From: Sparassis latifolia
Lineage: Eukaryota > Basidiomycota > Agaricomycetes > Polyporales > Sparassidaceae
Reading direction: 5' to 3'
Assembly: GCA_018466975.1 (NCBI GenBank)
Contig: CM031561.1
Span: forward strand, 930,001 to 994,000
DNA: 64,000 bases
The position numbers were made by a program, and so were the translations under genes. This document shows, in pieces, positions 21,709 through 31,357 of the stretch. The notes beneath the pieces are model-generated. The model saw only the letters and a list, made by a program, of their open reading frames with translations, made no database searches and was not told the DNA's origin. Each line of letters begins with the position of its first letter. Within the stretch, counting starts at the first letter, position 1.

Positions 21709-22159
21709 GTACAGTCACACCTGCATTTTTCGGGGAAACTAGACCCTCACTGTTTGTTTACACGGACGAAAATCGTAATTTCTTGCACTCTCAGTTCCAT
21801 CATATGCGCTCCGTTCGTGTAAGTTTATTGGGAGCTCCTGTCTAAATTATGACATAGGATAATACCCATCACCCCACTAAGGTGAAAGTCCAACGATTAA
21901 ATCACAAGCAGAGGACCTGCTGCATCATCGGGTATCGGAAAGACTGACATCGACGAATGCAGCGAGCCTACGAAAGTCTAAAGACTCCGTAAGGAGCGCG
22001 ATGAAAGAGAGAGAAGCGCAAATGTAGTGGCTGCGGGCGGTATGTATAGCATTGTGACCCGGCGTGCATCGGGATCGGGTGTCCCTGCCCGAGGCGAACC
22101 ACCACCCAGCGCGCGTACATCCGTCTTACAGTGTGCGGGGCTGCGAGACGCGCAGTCTA
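21709..22159. other. Convergent intergenic region, MFS transporter / SUR1
   Basis: 451 bp with both 3' ends. Overlapping antisense ORFs are GC-rich shadows. Nothing else is seen. Confidence 0.5.
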
Positions 22160-23791
22160 TCAGATATCAGAGGTTGAGCCCTCCGAGGACGATGAGCTCT
22201 CGATCCTGCCGTGAGTCGGTAGATCCGATACAGGCATGAGACCTGCGGACTCCAGATCCATGTATCTCTGCTTTTCCGGCGGGATTGTGGAAGACACGGA
22301 GGCGCGGCGGCTGTGGGAGCGCGACGTGCTTCTCCCACCTTGCGCTTCGACGTCCTGGGACGGCGGGGAATGCGGGAAAAAAGCCGGAAGAAAGAAGAGT
22401 ACGCCCTGGCCTCGACGGCTACGTCGAGGACGCGCTGGAGTGTCGGCAACCTCCTCCGTGCCCGAAGGTCCGAAGATGGATGTCATCACGCGGCTGCCCG
22501 CGCGGCGCACAACGTCGAGCATGGGGCGGCTGTGGGACGTGTGCGCAGTGGAGATGCCATCGATGAGCAGCGAAGTCTCGGACGAGGCTGGGGACGATGA
22601 TCGGGGTCCGAACGGCAGGGGGAGTAGCTGCACTTCTTCGTCCGTGCTGGGGAGCGAAATAGGAGAGGGTGGATGAGTGGATGTCCCTGACGAAGCCGGG
22701 AGAGAAAACCAGCCTAGATCCAGGTGCCACCTGCCGTTGCGCTGGATCCAGCGCGGCATCATGACATCGTAGCCGCCAATGCGGCGTAGGCTGTAGTTGC
22801 GCTGCTTCGAGCTTGGAGCGAGGAACATCCGGATCACCCCGAGTATCAAAACCACCAAGCCGACCCACATCAGGCCCTTGCCCCACTTGCCCAGGAAGCC
22901 GATGAACGCGGCATCGTCTGCATGCCAGCTGCTTCCGTAGTAGTGCGAGAAGAACGAGTGAGGGGCCTCGTCGGGCTTTGCGTTCTTCCCGTAAAGGGAC
23001 TTGGGGAGAATGCGGATATTACCACCGGGCTTCTCCAGGGAAGGGGGGTGCGCCGAGCTGTATATCCCATACTGGGCGGACAGGAACATCGGCCCCGTAG
23101 AGAACATCACTGTGGGATAATTGAGGACCCATGAGTGGTCGAAAGATATCAGATGACGGATGGTCTGCTCCATGAACGGGTGACCCTTCTCGGAGAAAAT
23201 GAGGTCGTTAGATACGCCGACTGGAATGGTTTTGGGAAGAATGACCGGGTAGACGAGGAGGGGATCGAGACGACGCAAGCAACCGATGTCGAGGTCGAGG
23301 TAGATACCACCATAGTGGTGGAGGACGAAGTATCGAATAGCGTCAGCACGTTGAATGGGGTATGTGTAGCCGTCAAACGTCTCGAGGAACCAGGAGTAGT
23401 GTTCAGCAATGAACTCTCGCGCGCTGGCATCCGTCCAGAGCATGTATTCACTGATGGGATGGTCAAAGAATAGACACGGAGATAAGAGAAAGAGGACGCA
23501 CTAATCAGGCATCATGTCACGACAGCCCTGGGAGACGTCGGCCCACTTGGTAGGCAACGTCTCCGACTTCCAAGTCTGGTGAAGGATGCGGGGTATGCGC
23601 TCTGCTTTGCCATGATCCGTGGCATTCCATGGAACGGTATCATTGAACGGTGCGTCGAGCTCCAGCTCTGTCAGATATGCGGCAGGATCGATAGAGAGAT
23701 AGTAGGATATGGAGGAGAGGACGACGACGGTGCCGACGAGGACTGCAGCGAGGAGACCTAGGAATATGTGTACTGTCCTTCGCCGGAACAT
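22160..23791 (-). CDS. SUR1: Mannosyl-phosphorylinositol-ceramide synthase catalytic subunit
   Basis: Adds mannose to inositol-phosphoceramide in the Golgi (Sur1/Csg1/Csh1 family, DXD glycosyltransferases). Two exons, 23791-23502 and 23450-22160, total 1581 nt, giving a 526-residue protein. An N-terminal membrane anchor (IFLGLLAAVLVGTVVVLSSI) is followed by ERIPRILHQTWKSETLPTKW, YEYMLWTDASAREFI, YPIQRADAIRYFVLHHYGGI and the DXD motif in YLDLDIGCLRRLDP, then VSNDLIFSEKGHPFMEQTIR and a second membrane helix (GLMWVGLVVLILGVIRMFLA). The last 180 or so residues form a Ser/Pro/Arg-rich cytosolic tail not needed for the fold. The 51-nt intron restores DYEYM exactly. The SUR1-type class is clear; Sur1 and Csh1 cannot be told apart here. 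Confidence 0.92.
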
Positions 23792-24184
23792 GGCGGAAGG
23801 AGCAAAGGAAGGGAGAGTGTGTGAACGAGTGACTAGTAGACTGAGTGAGAATGACTTTCGGTTTCAAGCGCAGACCACCGCGACTACGGACACAAACCCA
23901 ATTGCCTTAAAATCTCTGCCATATACGGTAACACACAACTGCGCTTAAGGCACGCGACGTCCCCGCAGCAGTCTCCCCGCAGTCTTACGCCATTAGTTAT
24001 CTCCTGCCATGGCATCGCCATTCTCCAACAGTGCAGACTGCCAACTGCACGGTACATCACTTGCAGTTGGTAGTCTGCACTCCTCGCGAGACGTTAGGTA
24101 CACAGGCGGGCCAGCACCGGTCCGTCATCTGAGATTATCGTACACCCTCGGGCCTCGGAGCCCCTGGCCTAGACCTCCTCCAGC
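23792..24184. other. Intergenic region between SUR1 (5') and SWT1 (3')
   Basis: 393 bp that serve as SUR1 promoter and SWT1 terminator. No ORF is supported; the main content is the hairpin at 24030-24081. Confidence 0.5.
24030..24081. repeat. Near-perfect inverted repeat, 20-bp arms and 12-nt loop
   Basis: The left arm (24030-24049, AGTGCAGACTGCCAACTGCA) and right arm (24062-24081) pair with a single mismatch. About 105 bp downstream of the SWT1 stop (minus-strand transcription) and about 240-290 bp upstream of the SUR1 start. Confidence 0.85.
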
Positions 24185-25516
24185 TCACAGTCCAGTGGGA
24201 CGCATAGGCGTGTTGAAGATGTTTTGCACCTCGGGTCTCAATGCTGCCAAGGAGTTCAGCACAAATCCATCCTCGAACACCGTCCCGACGTCCTCCAGCG
24301 CCTCCAGAGAGTTGGTCCAATCCTGCCGCGACCAGTCTTGACCCCTGCGCCAGCCCCGATCTTCGTTCCTCCTGAGTAGAAAAACCCTCAGCGACGGTCG
24401 AGACACCCCCAGCCTTTTCTTGGCATCCAGGTATTCCAGACAGTCGCCTATAGTCCATGCCCGAAAATCCTTTTGTCGATATTTCGGAGCATGTTGAGAC
24501 TGCGACGGCGGAGCCAAGTCTCCAGTTGCGGTGCGCACGCGGAGTGCGACGTCCTTCAGCACGATCGCGAAGTGGTCGATGACCTGCATGTGGAGAGAAT
24601 CGAGGGCGTGGGTGGGAATGAAGTCCTCTTTACTGTCGCCGGCAGCGCCATCGTCGTCGATGTCCATTCCATCTTCATCTTCTTGCACGGGGGCGGCAGT
24701 CAATCGACGATGCACGTCAAGCGTCCGGGATGGACGGAAATTGGACGCGTCTTCGTGCCCTCGGAAGTAGCTGACATCGTGGCTGTAGTTCAGTTCCGCC
24801 AGGAGTGAGCGTGCTAGTTCCCGACTGGACCACCTCTGTATGGAAGGGCGAACGGACGGTATACCTAGCGTGAAATTCAGTGCCATCTCATCCGCGAGTC
24901 CGGGAGATCATACTGTTTGCTAAACACGTGATGCAGAGATTCTTGTCTGCGCTGAGAAGGACAACGTTGCCCTTCGTTCGGAAAAAGGCACAACAGTCGT
25001 ATATCAAAAGGTCATTCTTGCGAGCGTAGTCCGAGTCCGCGATTGGTGTATCGCAGGTTTCCCGTCGCGCCTGGACTTTGACGGACTTTCTTCCCTTCAC
25101 TTTCTCCAGCAACCAAGTCGACGCAGTGCTCGCAAACCATAACAACTCCTCTCTCTTCTTCAGCCTATGGCCGATATAAGTAAATACATTAATCAGTATC
25201 ATCATCATGAGATTTGTACGTACCCGTCTAGTTCGGAAATAACAACATTAGGAACAATAATAAGGACCGGGAATGCATGTGCCTCAATGTCTTCGCTAAA
25301 TCTGCTCAAAACGGCGAGGTAATGGAGGAGAATATTGGTGTCAACCACCAGATAGACCGCATCCGGGACAAAGGCATCCTGGGGGCTTTTAAACTTCACA
25401 GTATAATACAGGTACACTGCGCCACGCACCTTCATGCGAACATCTTCGTTAGCCACTTCATCGATCCGCTGCAGAGTGTCGTCGTTTTGGTTATAACGAG
25501 CCATTATAGTAGCCAT
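24185..25516 (-). CDS. SWT1: PIN-domain endoribonuclease of the SWT1 type
   Basis: Swt1 is a nuclear endoribonuclease that removes defective transcripts and associates with transcription and export machinery. ATG at 25516 (MATIMARYNQNDDTLQRIDE). The PIN domain reads YLVVDTNILLHYL (first acidic residue), FPVLIIVPNVVISELDG (second), KNDLLIYDCCAFF (third) and VVLLSADKNLCI (fourth), a complete acidic set. It is followed by SVRPSIQRWSSRELARSLL, an acidic linker (QEDEDGMDIDDDGAAGD) and a helical C-terminal domain (THALDSLHMQVIDHFAIVLK, DFRAWTIGDCLEYLDAKKRL, LEALEDVGTVFEDGF). The continuous-looking frame across about 24890-24930 breaks unless a 49-nt GT-AG intron is removed; this then reads CLAN-S-IPSVRPS. 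Swt1-like is the best fit from PIN core plus helical C-terminus. Confidence 0.8.
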
Positions 25517-26012
25517 TTGAGCTGAATTGACTGCATGAGGGGTTAGTAATGCCTGATCCGCAAGGTCAGTTCTACGAGTGCATTCACTTTGTTTACTTCG
25601 AGATCAAGATACTATGCGTTCAATGACGCAGTGGCGCCGTGTAGCCACAATCTTGTTTGACCGATCGCTGTGCACAACCGTTGTTAGACGGGGGGAAATA
25701 AGAACGCACCAAAGGATTAAACCGAGCTAATTTTGAAGTCTTGAACAGATATCTCTTATGACAAGTGGAGGAAAGGAGGCGGTATGCGAACGCGCAGCTA
25801 GACGTTCAACGCGAGGGTCAAGATGCCGCGTCAGCGAAACCTTGCCTGACCCGGTCACACAAGAAGGCTACACCAGCTATAACCTTCCTCAATGCCATTG
25901 CAATGCGTGTAGTGTAGTACAATGAGTATAAGGCATAGTAGAATAATATTATAATAAAATCGAAAAATCAACGCAGTCCCTGGTCCACCATGTCGTACAC
26001 CGACGCTCAGAG
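25517..26012. other. Intergenic region between SWT1 (5') and PCF11 (3')
   Basis: 496 bp. It contains an AT-rich run at about 25915-25975 consistent with the PCF11 3' processing region (minus strand). No gene is seen. Confidence 0.5.
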
Positions 26013-28590
26013 TCATAGCGCCAATTGCAACTTCTTGAGCGGAGGCGCGTCCTGCGCACCCTCGTGCGCCGAAGTTGCATCAATCTCCTCAGCTTTACGT
26101 TTCCTGCCGCCGCTTCCGGGCGGGGTCGCCGACTTCCTCAACGGCGCGTCAAGAGGGACAGGAACCTTCGGAGGTGTTGTTCGCGCGGACGATTTCTCAG
26201 GTGTGCGAGATCGGCTGCGACTCGCGGCTTCATTCCGCAAGCGTGCGACCAGGTTCGTCTTGGACGTCGTCGCCTCGGCGTGGCACGTCGCATGGAATAT
26301 CTGCAGAGCCACAAAGTGATCAGCATCTAACTCAGAACTCGACAAAACGGGGGGCATACTCTATCGTCTTTCTTGACTGCGTTCCTCCACACCCACTCTT
26401 CGTCGTCTTCGAGGAACTCAGACTTGAGCGGCTCCTTACATATCGGACACGAGATGGACTTCGCCTCATCACCAGACGGAACAACGACGTAGAGAGAGCG
26501 TAGTTCAGCCTCACGCTTAGCAGCATCCGCAGCCGCAGCCGCACTCGAGTTTACTAGGCGCGAGCCGTCCGCACGACCCTTGCCTTTGATATCAACTATG
26601 CCGTCATGTACCCAATCCTACAGAAAGTAAGATGTCAGAAAACGTTGAACGCATTTTCTGAGTAATGAGGACTCACCTCTACACTAATGAACCAACCGCG
26701 ACTGTGACCGCGGCCGACGGCTTGACTGGCCTTGCGGTTCTGCCTGAAGTGCATATCGAGGTGGTCCTCCATCTTCTTTTTGCCCTTCGGACCGTCCACA
26801 AAGCGAATCCCGCATTGCTTACATTGTATAGGCAACTTGTCGTATAGGAAGGGGACGATTCGTGGATTTTGACTAGCAAGCTATTATTAGATAATGCCAT
26901 ACAACGCGGAACTATTAAAACATACCGGGTGATATCTGCACTTGTCAGCTTGATCTTGATCCCCAGTATCGCCTTCCTATATTTCCTCGCGGCATCTTTT
27001 GCGGGATCTACAGGCGCGGCTGCCTCTTCCGCTTTCGCTGTGGCACCAGCGCCGGTAGGGGTACCAGTAGCAGAAACGACACCTGCCTTTAAGAGAGCAC
27101 TATACAGGTTCGCAATATTGCTCACTGGCGGAAGTGCAGGTGCAGATGAAGCGGCAGGAGGCCGAGAGGAAAGAGAATTCGAGAAATCTACTGGCTCAGG
27201 CTTCGCGATGTCCGGCTGTGGGTTCGAGTATGGTTGTTGTGGAGGATATGGTGGGGGGTTTGAGGAAGTAGGGTAAGTGGCCTGCGGCACAGGCGGTGGG
27301 TATAACTGCTGATTCTGATACGGCGGTATAGGTTGCGGTGCAGGCTGCTGAGGAACAGGAGGTGCAGGTAAAGCTAGCGTGCGTAATTGATTAAGTATCT
27401 GACTGAGCTCCTCCTGCGAGACTCCCGCCTGGACTAACTTGCGAAGCTACAACTCCATTAGTTATGGACATTAAGAATAAGTATAATGGTGTTTTACCTG
27501 ATGAAGTATGCCAACGTGATTCTGTGAAACCTTGTCATAAGGGTCTACTTGCATAGCGCGTTCCTTCTGCCCGAGGACAAACTCTAATTCACTGAGAACC
27601 TGAGCGGTAGGTATTGTCGACTCAGAGCTGATTGGATGTCGACTGGTAGACTACCACAGCATATCAGGATACTTGCGAACTGAGGACGAGTTGACGCAAA
27701 AACTCACAGCAACATTCTGAGTAGTATCACCGCCCCAAATCTGACGTTCAATTGCAACCTGTGGAACGATACCAAACAGCTCCCTTCCGTTCGGCGCACC
27801 AGTTCGCCAAGTCAGTAGCATCTCTTCCATCTTGCTGCGAGTGCTTTGGTCAACTTGCTCATAGGTATCAAGGAATAGTCTGACGACCAGAGGAGTAAAT
27901 TGCGGAGCGTAAGGATCAAATACATTCTTGGATATTGCATCCAGAAGGTAGAACGCTGGCAGCTTCATCCAAGGCGGCACCTAACGACAGTTACCAAAAG
28001 TAGAAAAGAAGATTAGTCAGCCGTCCACGGAAGCAAACACGACGAAGAAAGAGAAGAGCAGAAGGCGCAAACGCTGCGCAGTTCTCAGACGATCCTTGGG
28101 CTCTGGAAGTGGCTCTTGGGCTGTGCACCAAGCCGAGAGGCCCCCTTGAACCCGCTGAGGCCCTGTCTTTGCTCAACGAAATCGAAACTACAACTAGGTA
28201 CATGACATGAATGTACTACTGTCGGCTTCTCCCAAGCATCCACTTGGTACCCACATGCACAGTCGAGCCATGCAGACAGTATGCGCATAAGTCTGTTGAA
28301 AGGAAACGACCACTCACCCGACGTATATGCGCTTCGATACACTGCGCAACGATCTCGGCGAATCGGGAGTGCTCTTGCGCTATCATTGAGAGGTTCTGTA
28401 TAATCGGTCTGGAATTTATGGTGAGTGAGGACAAACGCGACATGTAATCGCGACGGAATGTGTTGGGATCGACATGGTAGAAGGGCTGCACGGGCGACGG
28501 ATACTGATACCCAGTCGGGGGTAGCATGGGCTGGCCGTACCCTGGGTAAAGTACCTGGCCATACGCCTGACTCTGAGGATAGAGAGACAT
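26013..28590 (-). CDS. PCF11: mRNA cleavage and polyadenylation factor Pcf11
   Basis: Subunit of cleavage factor IA: binds the RNA polymerase II CTD, drives 3'-end cleavage and termination in the nucleus. Start at MSLYPQSQAYG (28590); an in-frame ATG at 28632 is possible. The CID covers VDPNTFRRDYMSRLSSLTI to VPPWMKLPAFYLLDAISKNV and SKMEEMLLTWR. A Gln/Pro-rich middle follows (LRKLVQAGVSQEELSQIL, then PPYPPQQPYSNPQP), then a first zinc finger (CKQCGIRFVDGPKGKKKMED with two later His), the SRGWFISVEDWV block and a second finger (CPICKEPLKSEFLEDDEEWV with FHATCHAEA), which flank the Clp1-binding region. The basic tail has SRSRSRTPEKSS and GGRKRKAEE. One intron in the CID (27981-28317) is 337 nt, far longer than the others. 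Confidence 0.9.
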
Positions 28591-29211
28591 AGCACACGCC
28601 AACTTATCGAGTCCAACGATGCGAAGAGCCAACTACCACTCGGAGCTCAACGATGGACGAGATGACACGGTCGGGTGAAAAAAAGGCGCGCGAACGATGT
28701 TGGGACGGGTTGATTGCTGTTCCAGAGGAAAGAGAAGCTAGAACGTTTGACAGACGTATTTTCCTCAAACTGCGTCTCACGACGGGCCACGAAACGGACG
28801 ATGGCCGCACAGTGTGCACGAAGATGACAGTCGATGATGAAGTTGTGAAAGGCAGTCGGCCCCACGGCGTGTGACTATTGAGGGAAGTTCAAGCTCCGCT
28901 TCAACATGGCACAATGATTGGGGCCTTTCTCGGAGATCTCCGGATTAGGGCAGACTCCTACCCAGTTTACCAGAGTTAACCGGAAAGGGAAGATTTCCTG
29001 TACGACGCAAAGTTCAGCAGCCCTCCGCAAGCCCATCCTCAAGATACGCCTTCACAGTGAGTCTTCCATCCTATCAAGCCGATATGAGTGTCGCATAGCC
29101 ATTGTGGATCATGCTGGGTGAATGCCATTTGGCCTATCGCGTTGGAGAAATATGGATTCGCTCGACTGCTTTCGGATGTAACCCGGGGTTCTGACCACTT
29201 TACTTTTGAAG
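28591..29211. promoter_or_regulatory. Divergent region PCF11 / RPL9 with probable RPL9 leader intron
   Basis: 621 bp. A plus-strand ORF of 73 codons (28653-28874) matches nothing and is not supported. A strong donor (CACA|GTGAGT, 29057) and an AG directly before the RPL9 ATG suggest a 155-nt 5'-leader intron at 29057-29211. Confidence 0.5.
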
Positions 29212-29943
29212 ATGCGGGACGTCCTGACCACCGAAGAGCTCGACATCCCGGAGGGCGTCGAAGTCAAAGTCAAATCTCGTCTTATCACGGTCAAGGGCCC
29301 TCGGGGTACACTAACAAAAAATGTCCGCCATATCGACATGGACATCCGGCTGTTGAAGGGCAAGACGAACAAGGTCACTCTCGCGGTATGGCAGGGCGGA
29401 CGGAAGCATGTCGCATGCCTACGGACGATCAAGAGCTTGATTGTGAACATGATAACTGGCGTCACGAAGGTACGATTCGATGAACTGGAATGTATGCATT
29501 TCACCAGAGCTGAGACCTGTTACAGGGCTTCCAGTACAAAATGCGCGCCGTATACGCGCATTTCCCTATCAATTGTATCGTCCAGAATGATGGTATGGCG
29601 TTGGAGATCCGTAATTTTCTGGGGGAGAAGGTTGGTTAATGCGATATCCACAAGCAGCCAGGTATTCACTGACCTGTCTAGATTGTGCGGCACGTGAACA
29701 TGTTGCATGGTGTGTCTGTTGCGGAGTCGAAGGCGCAGAAGGACGAGCTGATCATCGAGGGGAATGACATTGAGAATGTTTCGCAGTCAGGTGCGTATTA
29801 TTCAGGTTGATAGCTGCAAGTTTCTTACTTTCCTACAATTAGCTGCATCTATCCAAGGTGTCTGCCGTGTACGGAACAAGGATATCCGTAAATTCCTTGA
29901 CGGTATCTACGTCTCCGACAAGGGCACCATTGTGCAAGAATGA
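29212..29943 (+). CDS. RPL9: 60S ribosomal protein uL6 (L9)
   Basis: Large-subunit ribosomal protein near the sarcin-ricin loop and GTPase centre. Four exons (29212-29469, 29526-29630, 29682-29790, 29843-29943; 573 nt) give 190 residues, the usual size for eukaryotic uL6. Conserved blocks: [80 protein letters not shown] and [20 protein letters not shown]. It ends in [21 protein letters not shown] at 29212 is preferred because it follows a splice acceptor directly and gives the family N-terminus MRDVL. Divergent from PCF11 and convergent with the STE14-like gene (213 bp). Confidence 0.96.
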
Positions 29944-30156
29944 GCAGTTTATTTTATGTGTCCTTCCCTTCGCTGGGTGGTCGTATTGCGTCGGTCATAA
30001 GTTGGATGTTTTCTCCTCAATTATGACATCCAATATGGCTATCTCATGACATTCGTCGTATCGCATCTGCATTTGTACAACAGCATCACACTTGTGAGAC
30101 GGAAGCACTACCCGTTCACGACAGTAGACTTAAGTTAGTACTGCGCTGCTCTACTT

Positions 30157-31168
30157 TCAGCTGACGAAAGGAATCATGGTCCCCGTCCTACTGCGATAGC
30201 TGTTGTAGTCGTCTCCGAAGAAACGAATCAAGGAAATTTCCTCGTCTGAGAAGTATCACAGGAATCAATAAAATTTTGGTTGGAATGTTTGAAGGATACT
30301 CACGCGCTATACGATTCGAGAAGAACCTCCACAACACAACTGCAAAACCAACAAAGCTGATAGGATTTTGGAGGAGCAGCTGAGTGCCTAAGGCCCAGTA
30401 ATAGAATCCGGCATATGATGGATGGCGGAACCAACTGGATCACGCATCAATTGCAATGGAGATGTCTAGACGAGTAAGAAACGCACGCATAAATCCCTCC
30501 AGTAACGAGAACATGGTCGTCTAGTTTTCGGTATGCCACAACATGCGAAAAGCTGTTCCCCGCTTGTATCATAGCAGCGGAACGGAGAATCTGTCCAAAG
30601 ATCACCAGAACTATGCCTGCAAACGACTGAGTTGCAAGGGCATAAACCAAACTGTTAGCTCCTCACCAGCAGGAGAGAAGAATGGATAGGTCTTGTATGA
30701 CGGCCAGAAGTAAGAGCTAATGAGGTATTCCAAGGTAGCGACGCTATGGGCAATGTGATATTGCGCTCCATTCTCTAGTAAGAACGCTACGGAGGCTACT
30801 AATTAGGAGTAACTGAACGGCAAGGAGGATCGGTACGCACAATCGATGCTGCATTTGTTTTGATTCCATCCTGCTGTTACAGCGAACTCGCCCCAGTGGA
30901 AGACCGCCCACGCAGCAATATAAAAGCCAAGCCGGTCTATCGACCAATCTTGTCGTACGCCTACGACGAAGATGACCGCTCCTAAAGCAAAGAGTATTCC
31001 AAGTAAGGCTGAGATGCAGGACACTGCCAATGGTGTGTTTGGAATGCGACCATGAGGTCTGAGGCTGGGTTCCGATGGTGTGGTGCTAAGAGGATCTGAT
31101 TGAGCAGCGGCACGCTGACGGAGGCGTTGTTCGAAGTTGTCCGTATCCCCGTTGACGGCGTTCGACAT
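30157..31168 (-). CDS. STE14: Protein-S-isoprenylcysteine O-methyltransferase
   Basis: ER membrane enzyme that methylates the C-terminal prenylcysteine of Ras/Rho GTPases and mating pheromones. Start at MSNAVNGDTDNFEQRLRQRA (31168). An in-frame upstream ATG (31288) would add an unrelated extension. Membrane helices: LAVSCISALLGILFALGAVI, YIAAWAVFHWGEFAVTAGWN, AGIVLVIFGQILRSAAMIQA and FVGFAVVLWRFFSNRIA. The cofactor-binding motif is complete: FSHVVAYRK, VLVTGGIYAWFRHPSYAGFY (RHPSY motif), then EEISLIRFFGDDYNSYRSRT and a TMIPFVS end (TGA 30159-30157). Five or so introns. Divergent from the EF-G2 gene across 189 bp. Confidence 0.93.
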
Positions 31169-31357
31169 GGCGGGAGATAGATGGAAGGACCATGTTTCGT
31201 GCACAATAAGAGAGGGTGGACAGAGAGATATTGTTTGCCACGTGGGTGCATGTTCGCTCAGCAAGCGCCCATTTACTCCTGCAGTCAACGGTCACGGTCT
31301 TTGTTCGTTCCTCGATTGCAAGGTCCTGTCTCTCCAACATTGTGCCAGACACAGGCT
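31169..31357. promoter_or_regulatory. Divergent promoter region STE14 / mitochondrial EF-G2
   Basis: 189 bp between start codons. No obvious TATA box. Overlapping ORFs extend into both genes but do not justify a third gene. Confidence 0.4.

Noticed and set aside
28653..28874. 73-codon plus-strand ORF between PCF11 and RPL9
   Set aside because: No recognisable domain or supporting context; length is expected by chance.
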